DNA of 64,000 nt, taken from contig DBBP01000008.1 of NCBI GenBank assembly GCA_002292285.1, positions 62,001-126,000 on the forward strand. Reading direction: 5' to 3'. The notes beneath the pieces are model-generated. The model made no database searches. It had not been told where the DNA came from and worked only from the letters and a program-made list of their open reading frames with translations. Source of the DNA: Proteobacteria bacterium UBA981. GTDB taxonomy: Bacteria > Pseudomonadota > Gammaproteobacteria > Ga0077536. The position numbers and the translations under genes are program-made. How positions within the stretch are numbered: position 1 is the first letter of the stretch; each line of letters starts with the position of its first letter. This document shows, in pieces, positions 53,266 to 61,805 of this stretch.

Positions 53266-53892
53266 ATGGACCACGACGGGCTATTCATAACGCTTGAAGG
53301 TATAGAAGGGGTCGGCAAATCGACTGCCGTCGAAACTGTGGCGCAAGCTATGCGGGAGCAGGGACGAGAGGTAGTGCTGACGCGCGAGCCCGGCGGTACC
53401 CCAATCGGGGAGAGCATTCGCGCTTTATTACTCACTCCGGAATCGTCCGCGATGGCGCCGGCCGCGGAATTGCTTCTGATGTTCGCCGCACGTGCGCAAC
53501 ATCTTGCGGAATTCATTGAACCTCACCTGGTTGCCGGTCGCTGTGTCGTGTGTGATCGATTTACCGACGCAACCTATGCCTACCAGGGGGGCGGCAGAGA
53601 ATTGGACGAAAGTTTCATAGCGGGCGTTGAAGCGCTCGTGCATGCCCATCTACAGCCCGATCTCACCTTGCTGCTGGACGCCCCCGTGGAGGTTGGGCTT
53701 AAGCGGGCACGTGCACGGGGTGATACGGACAGATTCGAGCGCGAAGAAGTTGTCTTTTTCGAGCGTGTGCGCAGCCGATATCTCGCGCGCGCGGCACAGT
53801 TTCCACTGCGGTTCGAGGTTATTGATGCCACTCAAAGTCTGGCAAATGTGGCCAGGGAGTTAGGTCGCCAGCTACACGCGAGATTCACATGA
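53266..53892 (+). CDS. tmk: Thymidylate kinase
   Basis: A 208-residue P-loop kinase with 'TLEGIEGVGKST', 'TREPGGTPIGE', 'DRFTDATYAYQGGGR' and a lid region near 'RARARGDTDRFE'. It phosphorylates dTMP to dTDP. The stop overlaps the holB start (ATGA). Confidence 0.97.
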   Translation: MDHDGLFITLEGIEGVGKSTAVETVAQAMREQGREVVLTREPGGTPIGESIRALLLTPESSAMAPAAELLLMFAARAQHLAEFIEPHLVAGRCVVCDRFTDATYAYQGGGRELDESFIAGVEALVHAHLQPDLTLLLDAPVEVGLKRARARGDTDRFEREEVVFFERVRSRYLARAAQFPLRFEVIDATQSLANVARELGRQLHARFT

Positions 53893-54887
53893 CCGCGCCG
53901 TATCCCTGGTTAGATAGTGCCTGGCAGAAACTTGGGCAGGCGATGAGGGAGGACACGCTTGCGCACGCCTATCTGATTAGCGGCGTGGCCGGACTCGGTA
54001 AGTTCGCACTGGCGAACGCGTTTGCGAACGTGGTGCTGTGTGAGTCGGGCGAAGGCCTTGAGGCGTGCGGCGTCTGTCGCAGCTGTATGCTCATTGCTGC
54101 CGGTAACCACCCGGATTTGAAAATTCTTCAGCTTGAAGAAGATAAGAAAAGCATTTTGATTGACCAGGTGCGCGACTTAATCGCTTTTTACTCATTGCGC
54201 CCTCATTACGGTTCTCGCAAGCTGGCGCTGATTTATCCGGCCGAGCTGATGAACGCGAATGCTGCTAACGCGCTGTTGAAACTCCTTGAAGAGCCACCTG
54301 CGGGTGCGCTTTTGCTACTGCTGTCACACCGCCCCGGCCAGCTGACCCAAACAATTGTCAGCCGCTGCCAGAAACTCAAACTGAGCCCCCCGGATTGGGG
54401 TACCTGCCTCGCGTGGTTGGATAGCGAGCGAGCAGGGGACGAGACGGTGCGCCCGTTTGGCGACCAGACGCTGGCAGGGGCTCCGTTGGAGATTCGCGCG
54501 CAACTTTCCACCGGTGAGGCGCCGCCTTTCGACGCGATAATCGCCTCATTGGGAGCGATTGCTCTTGACCAAGAAAGTCCATTCGTCAACGCGCGCGACT
54601 ATGCCAAGAACGACGTGCGCGAGTTTCTCGACGCAATCGATGTCATCGTCAGGGCCCTCATCGCAACCAATTTCGGCCAGCAGTTACGCCATTTGCACGC
54701 TTCACAAACGACGCTTCGTCGTTTGCACGAGATCGCAAATAAACTAAACTCCCAACGGCTGTTTTCGTTCCTCGACCAAATTGCCTCGGCACGCAGCGTG
54801 GTGCTACGCTCAAGCGGCATCCGCAGCGCAGAAGTGATAGAAAACCTGTTTTACTGTTGGGCGAAAGTTACGCAATCGGAGACCTAA
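53889..54887 (+). CDS. holB: DNA polymerase III delta' subunit
   Basis: A 332-residue clamp-loader subunit. An AAA+ fold is seen with 'LISGVAGLGKFALANAF', a zinc site of spaced cysteines in 'CESGEGLEACGVCRSCML', and 'NAANALLKLLEEPPAGALLLL' with the sensor 'SRCQKL'. It helps open and load the sliding clamp. The order tmk-holB-pilZ-tatD matches Pseudomonas. Confidence 0.95.
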   Translation: MTAPYPWLDSAWQKLGQAMREDTLAHAYLISGVAGLGKFALANAFANVVLCESGEGLEACGVCRSCMLIAAGNHPDLKILQLEEDKKSILIDQVRDLIAFYSLRPHYGSRKLALIYPAELMNANAANALLKLLEEPPAGALLLLLSHRPGQLTQTIVSRCQKLKLSPPDWGTCLAWLDSERAGDETVRPFGDQTLAGAPLEIRAQLSTGEAPPFDAIIASLGAIALDQESPFVNARDYAKNDVREFLDAIDVIVRALIATNFGQQLRHLHASQTTLRRLHEIANKLNSQRLFSFLDQIASARSVVLRSSGIRSAEVIENLFYCWAKVTQSET

Positions 54888-54890
54888 GCT

Positions 54891-55247
54891 ATGAGCGCAG
54901 CCGGCAAGAATCCCAGACAGGGTATCCTCTCGCTGACGATACGCGACAAAAGTTCGCTATATGCCGCTTACATGCCATTTATCAAAAATGGTGGCTTGTT
55001 TATCCCGACCAACAAGGCATACAAAATAGGCGATGAGGTCTTCATGCTATTAACGCTGACAGACAGCAAAGAAAAATTGCCGGTTGCCGGACGGGTGGTC
55101 TGGATCACGCCCAAAGGCGCACAGGGCAATCGTACTGCCGGAATCGGGGTTCAGTTCAGTGAGCTGGATAACGGCGCTACGCGTAACAAGATTGAAACCC
55201 AACTCGCCGGGGCGCTAAAGTCAGACCGTCAGACCCACACCATGTGA
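54891..55247 (+). CDS. pilZ: PilZ-domain protein (type IV pilus PilZ type)
   Basis: A 118-residue protein of the family of P. aeruginosa PilZ, the type IV pilus assembly factor encoded next to holB. The RxxxR c-di-GMP-binding motif is not present before the strand 'FIKNGGLFIPTN', so it probably does not bind the nucleotide; 'KLPVAGRVVWITPKGAQ' and 'RTAGIGVQFSEL' are conserved. Starts 3 nt after holB. Confidence 0.93.
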   Translation: MSAAGKNPRQGILSLTIRDKSSLYAAYMPFIKNGGLFIPTNKAYKIGDEVFMLLTLTDSKEKLPVAGRVVWITPKGAQGNRTAGIGVQFSELDNGATRNKIETQLAGALKSDRQTHTM

Positions 55248-55291
55248 TTCGCAGCAGGCCGCGTAGCGGTCTTCTCACCCCCTGAAATTTT

Positions 55292-56092
55292 ATGTCACTA
55301 GTCGATTCTCACTGCCATTTGCCGCTAATTGACGGCGGTTCGGATGGTATGACGGGCGTACTCGCGCGTGCCGCCGCAGTCGATATCGAACATATGTTGT
55401 GCGTAGCAGTCGATCTTGAAACTTTTGCGGGCGTTATCGAGACCGCGCGCGGCTATGACAATGTTTCGGCTTCGGTCGGTGTGCACCCGAATACCGAAGA
55501 GAGCGCCGAGGAACCCAGGGTAGAGCAATTGTTGCGACTGGCTGACGATGACCAGATCGTTGCGATTGGTGAAACTGGTCTCGATTATTTTCGCAGCGAA
55601 GGTGATCTCGATTGGCAGCGGCAGCGCCTGCGTACGCACATATCGGCAGCTCGCGAATCAGGCAAACCGCTGATAATTCACTGCCGCGAGGCGGCTGACG
55701 ACTTGCTCAAAATACTCCGCGAAGAACGGGCGAGCGAAGTGGGCGGTGTTATGCACTGTTTCGTTGAGGATTGGGACGTCGCATCCGCAGCCCTCGATCT
55801 CGGCTTTTATATTTCCCTGTCCGGCATCGTGACTTTTAAAAACGCGCTCGCACTAAAAGAAGTCGCGGGAAAAGTCCCACTGGAGCGCTTGCTGGTTGAA
55901 ACGGATTCTCCATGGCTAGCACCCGTACCGGTACGGGGAAAGCAAAACGAGCCAGCCTATGTCCGCCATACAGCAGAGTACCTTGCAATGCTGCGTGGCG
56001 AAGATTTCGAGGAACTTGCCGCAGCGACAACTGATAATTTCTACCGCTTGTTCTCACTAGCAAGCCGGGCGGCACTTGTAACTACCGTTTAG
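55292..56092 (+). CDS. tatD: TatD-family deoxyribonuclease
   Basis: A 266-residue metal-dependent hydrolase of the TIM-barrel amidohydrolase type. Metal ligands lie in 'LVDSHCHL', 'AIGETGLDYF', 'LIIHCREA' and 'LLVETDSPWLAP'. Related enzymes are 3'-5' DNases or proofread D-aminoacyl-tRNA. Last gene of the conserved cluster. The 177-nt gap that follows holds a 7-bp hairpin (56141-56160) without a T-tract. Confidence 0.93.
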   Translation: MSLVDSHCHLPLIDGGSDGMTGVLARAAAVDIEHMLCVAVDLETFAGVIETARGYDNVSASVGVHPNTEESAEEPRVEQLLRLADDDQIVAIGETGLDYFRSEGDLDWQRQRLRTHISAARESGKPLIIHCREAADDLLKILREERASEVGGVMHCFVEDWDVASAALDLGFYISLSGIVTFKNALALKEVAGKVPLERLLVETDSPWLAPVPVRGKQNEPAYVRHTAEYLAMLRGEDFEELAAATTDNFYRLFSLASRAALVTTV

Positions 56093-56269
56093 CCTGGGCG
56101 GTCCCTGGTCGCGTGGTTGTTGTTCTCGTATGGCAGGGCGACGGTGCTGTACGGCACCGTGGGCTTGAGTCGCTAGTGCAGTTGCGCTTAGCTTGTCCGG
56201 TGAATTGACCCACAATCGCCCCAGCCATATCAGCGAAATGATGGGGCGGGGGAACTCAGGAGTGTCGCG

Positions 56270-57220
56270 ATGGGAATGCTAGTGGACGGGGCGTGGCACG
56301 ATGAGTGGTACGACACCAAAACCACCGCCGGTAGATTCCAGCGTTCCGAAGCCAGGTTCAGGAATTGGATTACACCTGACGGCGCGCCCGGGCCATCCGG
56401 ACAAGGCGGCTTTCCAGCGGCTTCCGGCCGCTACCACCTCTACATCGGCCACGCCTGCCCATGGGCGCATCGCACACTGATTTTCCGGCATCTGAAGGGG
56501 CTGGAATCTCACATTTCCCTGTCCGTTGTACATTGGTATATGGGGGAGCAGGGGTGGTCATTCGCTGAAGGTGAGGGCGTTGTCGCCGATCCGGTAAATA
56601 ACGCTGATTTCATGCATCAGGTCTATACGGCCGCAGCGCCTGATTTTTCGGGTCGCGTCACGATTCCGGTGTTGTGGGATCGGGAAAGAGCGACCATTGT
56701 CAGCAACGAATCTTCAGAAATCATTCGTATGTTCAACAGCGCCTTCGACAGCATCGGTGCAACTCACGGCGACTATTATCCTGATCTTTTACGTGCGCGT
56801 ATTGACGAAATCAACGCACGTGTCTACGAGACCGTCAACAATGGCGTTTATCGCTGTGGCTTCGCCACGACACAAGCGGCGTACGATGAGGCCGTCGCGG
56901 CTTTGTTTGATTCGTTGGACTGGCTGGAAGACCTGCTGGAGGGCCAGGACTATCTATGCGGTACCCAGCAGACGGAGGCTGATTGGCGCTTGTTTACGAC
57001 GCTTGTTCGTTTCGACTCGGTCTATCACTATCACTTCAAATGCAATCTAAAACGCATCCGTGACTACCCCAATCTGCATCGGTTGCTCGAACGGCTGTAT
57101 TACTCGCCAGGGATAGTTGAACTGACTGATCTACCACACATCAAAAATCACTATTTTGGCTCTCACCGTTCCATCAATCCGACCGGCATCATTCCTCGCG
57201 GGCCTGAGCAGCCCGTATAA
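56270..57220 (+). CDS. yqjG: Glutathionyl-hydroquinone reductase (Xi-class glutathione transferase)
   Basis: A 316-residue protein. The catalytic Cys 63 is in 'HACPWAHRTL', followed by the family's 'VVHWYMGEQGWSF' and 'IPVLWDRERATIVSNESSEIIRMF', then an all-helical C-terminal domain ending 'INPTGIIPRGP'. Such enzymes use glutathione to reduce glutathionyl-hydroquinones. Start ATG 56270. A short stem (GGGCC/GGCCC near 57247-57275) in the 100-nt gap before the convergent sqr may serve as a weak terminator. Confidence 0.93.
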   Translation: MGMLVDGAWHDEWYDTKTTAGRFQRSEARFRNWITPDGAPGPSGQGGFPAASGRYHLYIGHACPWAHRTLIFRHLKGLESHISLSVVHWYMGEQGWSFAEGEGVVADPVNNADFMHQVYTAAAPDFSGRVTIPVLWDRERATIVSNESSEIIRMFNSAFDSIGATHGDYYPDLLRARIDEINARVYETVNNGVYRCGFATTQAAYDEAVAALFDSLDWLEDLLEGQDYLCGTQQTEADWRLFTTLVRFDSVYHYHFKCNLKRIRDYPNLHRLLERLYYSPGIVELTDLPHIKNHYFGSHRSINPTGIIPRGPEQPV

Positions 57221-57320
57221 CGGGAGTTGTCGCCTGGCGCCAGGGCGGGCCTTCAGCGAGACGTTTGGCCCATTATTTGGTACGCCGGAAAAGCTTTAGG
57301 TATCAGATATAAAAAATTCT

Positions 57321-58571
57321 TTAACTTATTGATTCAAAAGACTTCAAATGGCGCTCAGACATCAACGCAGGCCATTGGCGGCCTGCCACCAGCGACTTCC
57401 AGTAGATGATGGGCAGGACATATTTTTTTAGCCAATACATACTGCGTCGCTCTTTTCCCTGGTCAAAGGGAAAGGTCTCCATGGGATTCAAGTCGTAATC
57501 GAATTCTGCCAGTACCAAGCGTCCGTAGCCGGTCACCAGTGGGCAGGAGGTGTACCCGTTGTAGCTCTCGGTCAAATCGCGGCCATTCATGGTCGCAGCC
57601 AGATTCATGATCAACACTGGCAACTGGGCGCGTACCGCTGCTGCCGTTTTTGACGTTGGCAGGCTGCTGGCGTCACCGAGGCTGAAAATATTCGGGTAAC
57701 GAACATGCTGCGTGGTGTTCTTGTCCACTTCGACAAAGCCGCCTTCGTTGGCAAGCGAACTGTTTTTGATGAAGTCGGGCGCGCTCATTGGTGGCGTGAT
57801 GTGCAACATGTCGAATTTCTCGGTGCGCTTCTCCGAAGATTTCGTATTCTCGAATTGTGCTTCTCGGGCGCCGGCATCGACAGCAACGAGTTTCCACGCA
57901 AAATTAGTCTCGATATTGCGATCAGTACAGATTTGATTCAGAACGGCGGCGTATTTTTTGATCGCAAAGATCCCGTCCGCGGCACAGAAATAACGGACCT
58001 CGATTGCATTCCGGACCCCGCTGCGTCGGAAATGATCTTCGGCCAGATACATGATCTTCTGCGGTGCACCGGCGCATTTGATTGGGGGTGGCGGGAAGGT
58101 AAACAAGGCCGCACCAGTTTTCAGGCCCCGAATATTCTGCCAGGTTGATTCGACCGAATCGTAACTATAGTTGCTGCAAATCCCTGATTTACCGAGATTA
58201 CCTTCCAGGCCGTCAATTTTTTGCCAGTCGAGTTTCAGTCCGGCTGCGACGATAAGATAGTCGTAATCGATGCGTCGCGCGTTGATTGTGGTGATGTTGT
58301 TTTGAGCGGGGTCAAACTCAGCGACAGCCTCGTTAATCCAGTTAACCCCGAGCGGGATTAGTTCGGTCATTTTCCGTCGCGTCGTTTCACGCGGGTAAAT
58401 CCCGCCACCCACCATGGTCCATTGCGGTTGGTAGTAGTGGTAGTCGTTCGGTTCGACCACGGTGATGTCGAGCTGTCCGCTGGCTTGGCAAGCCTGCAAA
58501 GCAGATGCGACTGCCATGCCGCCGGTACCACCCCCGATAATGACAATTCTCTTGCGTTTCTGTCCCGCCAT
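57321..58571 (-). CDS. sqr: Sulfide:quinone oxidoreductase-like flavoprotein
   Basis: A 416-residue FAD-dependent pyridine-nucleotide-disulfide oxidoreductase fold. The FAD motif 'IVIIGGGTGGMAVA' and 'YHYYQPQWTMVGGG' are those of SQR. Redox cysteines are at residue 132, at residue 166 ('FPPPPIKCAGAPQK') and in 'TSCPLVTGYGRLVLAEFDYD', as in type II SQR. It oxidises sulfide to polysulfide or sulfane sulfur and passes electrons to quinone at the inner membrane. Upstream is a long gene-free region with an AT-rich island that probably contains its promoter. Confidence 0.9.
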   Translation of the reverse strand: MAGQKRKRIVIIGGGTGGMAVASALQACQASGQLDITVVEPNDYHYYQPQWTMVGGGIYPRETTRRKMTELIPLGVNWINEAVAEFDPAQNNITTINARRIDYDYLIVAAGLKLDWQKIDGLEGNLGKSGICSNYSYDSVESTWQNIRGLKTGAALFTFPPPPIKCAGAPQKIMYLAEDHFRRSGVRNAIEVRYFCAADGIFAIKKYAAVLNQICTDRNIETNFAWKLVAVDAGAREAQFENTKSSEKRTEKFDMLHITPPMSAPDFIKNSSLANEGGFVEVDKNTTQHVRYPNIFSLGDASSLPTSKTAAAVRAQLPVLIMNLAATMNGRDLTESYNGYTSCPLVTGYGRLVLAEFDYDLNPMETFPFDQGKERRSMYWLKKYVLPIIYWKSLVAGRQWPALMSERHLKSFESIS

Positions 58572-59208
58572 GTGAGTTTCCTTAGTGCTTTAGGAGCCGT
58601 TGCCTCAGCCAATACCAGCGCTTGACGATCAGCATCGAGGGACCGGGCTACGCAGCTCGTGCCAAACGGGTACGCGCCACTGATAACTGATATTACGACT
58701 AATTATCCGTCTAGTCCGAGTAAGGTCGCTAACGATGCAGTGACTTCAATCGGGCTGATGATTCGTTGATTATTTCGTCATATATAAATGTTTATAAAAA
58801 AATAATAAAAACAATAGCATAAATAAGATAATTAAAGTAAATAATTACCCTATGCGGTATCGGTTCGATGGGCTAAATGCAGGACAGCCAAGGTCTGCGT
58901 AGATCGACCAGCGGCGGCACGTCACACCAACAATTGGCAGTAAGCCGGTGTTGCGATGAGCCCATATCAATTGTTGGTCGCTTGGGTTTGTGGCTGACGA
59001 GAGCTTTAATTACAACTTCGCATAATGTATATTATGTTAAATAAAACATTATCCTTGGACCTGGACTACGCACGTTAGGTGAATCTGGCCTTCGTAGATT
59101 AATTCGCACTCCAGGGCCTCACTGCTGACCAAGTTGGTGCTCGGTGTGCGATTTGGACGGACCCCATCGCGCCAATTGAACATGCACTCTCGGTAGCGCG
59201 TGTTCAGC
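58572..59208. other. Gene-free region with an AT-rich island upstream of sqr
   Basis: No credible coding frame is present in these 637 nt. The stretch at about 58765-58852 is nearly all A and T, unlike the rest of the window. It also holds an 11-bp inverted repeat (58926-58978) and a small palindrome CATAAT-GTAT-ATTATG (59021-59036). It may contain the sqr promoter (for instance TATATA or TATAAA boxes on the minus strand) and may mark an old insertion or the edge of transferred DNA. Confidence 0.6.
58926..58978. repeat. Inverted repeat, 11-bp perfect arms
   Basis: ACCAACAATTG at 58926-58936 is repeated as CAATTGTTGGT at 58968-58978, 31 nt apart. It may be a looped operator, a transcript hairpin, or the ends of a small excised element. 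No T-tract follows. Confidence 0.7.
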
Positions 59209-59610
59209 TCATTCCACCGCCTGAGTCCAACGCTCGACCGCAAATTCGGCGCTGACCGGATTGAATAAGACCAGCGCCGGACCATTAATCGTGCGAGTTT
59301 GATGGCCTTGGCCGCTAGTGTCGTCGGCAAGGAAAAATTGCCCCTTGTGCCAACGGCGTTTGTTCCCATCGGTCGTTTCGACTTCCACACAACCCTGCAA
59401 AACGAACACCAATTGCCGTTCAGGCGCGCCATGCCAATCCTGGTCGAGACCAGCAGGTAACGTAACCAGCGACACGTTGGGAGACGAGAATGGGGTCGAG
59501 AACGAGATCGTATGGCCCATACCGTCTTCCCGTTCGTTGGCCAGAGTGATTTCCAGATCTTCAAAACGCGAGCCGCCATCATCAGTGGCGCAAAAACGAG
59601 TGATTTTCAT
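59209..59610 (-). CDS. Small cupin-like protein
   Basis: A 133-residue protein from ATG 59610, chosen for the strong GGAGAAAG ribosome site; an upstream in-frame codon lacks one. The beta-strand pattern of a cupin is visible: 'LPAGLDQDWHGAPERQLVFVLQG' and 'KRRWHKGQFFLADDTSGQGHQT', with His residues that could bind a metal. Members include dioxygenases, isomerases and sensors. Divergent from the SDR gene at 59755. Specific function unknown. Confidence 0.75.
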   Translation of the reverse strand: MKITRFCATDDGGSRFEDLEITLANEREDGMGHTISFSTPFSSPNVSLVTLPAGLDQDWHGAPERQLVFVLQGCVEVETTDGNKRRWHKGQFFLADDTSGQGHQTRTINGPALVLFNPVSAEFAVERWTQAVE

Positions 59611-59754
59611 ACTTTCTCCATGGATTACTGTGGTGCTGGTCAATGCGCGCGCGCGTACGCGGATCTGCGCTCCGCTGCTACCGGATGCCGCCTATCATAG
59701 TCCTTGGATCGGGGAGCTAGTACAGTCCGGCGTGAATTTGGAGGTGACAGTTTA

Positions 59755-60561
59755 ATGAGCAAGCGTGGCGAATTGTTTTCGATGGCAGGGAAAGTTGCGG
59801 TGCTAACCGGGGCAACGCGCGGAATAGGGTTGGCTTGTGCGCGAATGCTGGCCAGCCAGGGTGCGAAAGTTGCCCTTTCTTCGCGTAAGCCAGAGGCCTG
59901 CGCGGCTGTTGCGTCTGAGTTAGTCGCCGACGGCCTCGACGCAATTGGGGTGGCTGCTCATGCCGCTCGCGGTGAGGACTTACAGGGGCTGGTTGACGCT
60001 GTCCTGGCCCGCTACGGGCGGATCGACATCCTGGTCTGTAATGCCGGAATCAACCCCTCCTTCGACCCCCTGACAGACTTGCCAGAAGACAGTTGGGCAA
60101 GGATTCTCGACACCAACGTGTCCGGACCCTTACGGCTCGCGCGGTTGGCTTTGCCGGAGATGGCAAGGGTCGGCGGTGGCGCAATGGTCGTGGTTTCTTC
60201 CGTCAACGCTCGCTTCGGGCTCGTTGGTAGCGGTGCGTATGGCGTATCCAAAGCTGCCCTGGAACAGATGACTCGACAATTGGCTGTCGAATGGGGTGGT
60301 CGGGGCGTGCGGGTCAATGCAGTAGCGCCGGGCACCGTGCGCACCGACATGATTCGTGCCTTGTTGGAAAAGCCTGGATTCGTCGATGGCATTCGTCAGA
60401 GCACGCCGGTCGGGCGCATCGGAGAACCAGATGACGTTGCTGCAGCCGTGACGTTTCTCGCGAGCAGTGAGGCGCGCCATATCACCGGGCAGGTACTGAC
60501 GGTTGATGGTGGACAAACCATTACACGTGGTGCGGTGCAAAGGCAGGACGAGAGCGCTTGA
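59755..60561 (+). CDS. Short-chain dehydrogenase/reductase
   Basis: A 268-residue SDR from ATG 59755, with a GGAGGTGA ribosome site just before it. It has 'VLTGATRGIGLACARMLA', 'CNAGINPS', 'VSSVNARFGLVGSGAYGVS' with Tyr and Lys, and 'VLTVDGGQT' at the end. The arrangement suggests an NAD(P)-dependent alcohol or 3-hydroxyacyl-CoA dehydrogenase. It converges with the CitE-like gene. Substrate unknown. Confidence 0.9.
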   Translation: MSKRGELFSMAGKVAVLTGATRGIGLACARMLASQGAKVALSSRKPEACAAVASELVADGLDAIGVAAHAARGEDLQGLVDAVLARYGRIDILVCNAGINPSFDPLTDLPEDSWARILDTNVSGPLRLARLALPEMARVGGGAMVVVSSVNARFGLVGSGAYGVSKAALEQMTRQLAVEWGGRGVRVNAVAPGTVRTDMIRALLEKPGFVDGIRQSTPVGRIGEPDDVAAAVTFLASSEARHITGQVLTVDGGQTITRGAVQRQDESA

Positions 60562-60633
60562 CGCTTGTGGACTGCGGCAATCCCCCTGCGATATTGCCAT
60601 CGGCCGTTCCAGGCCGAGGGCGGCTACACGTTG

Positions 60634-61539
60634 TTAATCCGTGCCCGGTTTGCCGCCACCGCTCCCAACGCTGTCGGCCAACGCTATCAGTTCTTTCGCC
60701 GTCGTTACCATCGCATAATCAACCATATCGCCGTCGTATATGACCGCCGCCCTGCCCGCTGCCTCGGCCGCTTCCATGGCTGCGAGCAGGCCGCGTGCGT
60801 GCTCGATTTCATCGGCTTGGGGGCTGAATATTTCATTCACGATAGGTACGTGCGAGGGATGCATCAGGCACATCCCGCGCATGCCGAGGCGGCGATTGCG
60901 TTCAGCGTCCAGACGCAGGCCGTCGAGGTCGCGTATATCCCACCACGAGCTGGTCATTGGATAGGGAATTCCCGCTGCTCGCGCATCAAGCACCGCTTTA
61001 GAACGTAAATAGACAGTTTCTTCACCGTGTTTGGTCCACTGATAGCCGACGGCTCGTGCAGCGTCGCCACCCGGTCCACACGCCAGCATCAGCTGATGGA
61101 CGCGGCGCCCGGAACGCCCTATTTCGCAGGCATCGCGCATCGCGCCAGCCGTTTCAAGCGCGAGCGTAGTTGCCACGGTGCCCTCAGTAATGCCGTGGCG
61201 CCGTTCAAGCTGAGTGAGCATGCCATCAAGCACGGTAATGTCTGCGACGGACTCGATTTTCGGCAACATCACTGCGCGAAGTTCGGGGCAGATGATGCCT
61301 TCCAAATCATCCAGCGTGCGCCCGGTAGCGAGGCCATTGACTCTGACCGAGCAATATTGATTTTGTTGATGAAGGGTTTGCACGCTGGCACGCACGAGCG
61401 GGCGAGCGGCAGTTTTTTGATCATCGGGTACAGCGTCTTCAAGGTCGAGGATCAGCTCGTCTGCACCGGCTGCCTGTGCTTTAGGAACCCAATCCGGTTT
61501 ATGGCCGGGGACGAACAACGACGAACGAACAAGATGCAT
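60634..61539 (-). CDS. CitE-like CoA ester lyase (HpcH/HpaI aldolase family)
   Basis: A 301-residue TIM-barrel lyase. 'SSLFVPGHKPDW', 'DELILDLEDAVPDDQK', 'VRVNGLATG', 'VMLPKIES' and the Mg-binding 'LALETAGAM' are the CitE/Mcl signatures. Such enzymes cleave or form malyl-CoA, citramalyl-CoA or similar beta-hydroxyacyl-CoA. It is divergent from the CoA-transferase at 61806, and the palindrome at 61736-61753 lies between them, so both may share a regulator. The pairing suggests that a dicarboxylic acid is activated with CoA and then cleaved. Confidence 0.9.
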   Translation of the reverse strand: MHLVRSSLFVPGHKPDWVPKAQAAGADELILDLEDAVPDDQKTAARPLVRASVQTLHQQNQYCSVRVNGLATGRTLDDLEGIICPELRAVMLPKIESVADITVLDGMLTQLERRHGITEGTVATTLALETAGAMRDACEIGRSGRRVHQLMLACGPGGDAARAVGYQWTKHGEETVYLRSKAVLDARAAGIPYPMTSSWWDIRDLDGLRLDAERNRRLGMRGMCLMHPSHVPIVNEIFSPQADEIEHARGLLAAMEAAEAAGRAAVIYDGDMVDYAMVTTAKELIALADSVGSGGGKPGTD

Positions 61540-61680
61540 GCGCGAAATCTCTCTGGGAAAATGACTGGAGAGCTATCAGACAATGCGGCCGCCCGGAGCG
61601 TCAAGCTATCGCGCGATGATCAATTCGCTGGCGTCATCCAGGCGTATCGGAAATAGTCGTTCCAGTTGCCCGGCCGCTAA

Positions 61681-61717
61681 GCTAATCTGCACCCTGGAGT
61701 GCTCGATGCAGATTAGC
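61681..61717. repeat. Inverted repeat in the lyase/CoA-transferase intergenic region
   Basis: GCTAATCTGCA (61681-61691) and TGCAGATTAGC (61707-61717) form perfect 11-bp arms with a 15-nt loop. It lies in the 266-nt divergent gap and may be an operator or a leader hairpin. No T-tract follows on either strand. Confidence 0.75.
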
Positions 61718-61735
61718 ATCGAGGCGGGGTCGATT

Positions 61736-61753
61736 TTCGATACAGGTATCGAA
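61736..61753. promoter_or_regulatory. Perfect 18-bp palindrome, probable operator
   Basis: TTCGATAC-AG-GTATCGAA has perfect 8-bp arms around a 2-nt centre, the form bound by dimeric TetR-, GntR- or LysR-like regulators. It sits 52 nt before the CoA-transferase start and about 200 nt before the lyase start, suited to control of both. No regulator gene is in the window. Confidence 0.55.
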
Positions 61754-61805
61754 TCCCGGCGCGTCGATGCGCTCTGGTTTGAAGAATCAGATCTGAGGAA
61801 TATCC

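Noticed and set aside
56141..56160. Hairpin after tatD as a terminator
   Set aside because: Arms of only 7 bp and no T-tract.
57233..57244. Palindrome CCTGGCGCCAGG after the hydroquinone reductase gene
   Set aside because: A single GC-rich 12-bp palindrome without other signals is likely by chance or part of a weak hairpin.
59049..59582. A 177-codon minus-strand frame over the cupin gene
   Set aside because: It is out of frame with the cupin, has no homology that I can see, and ends in the gene-free region.
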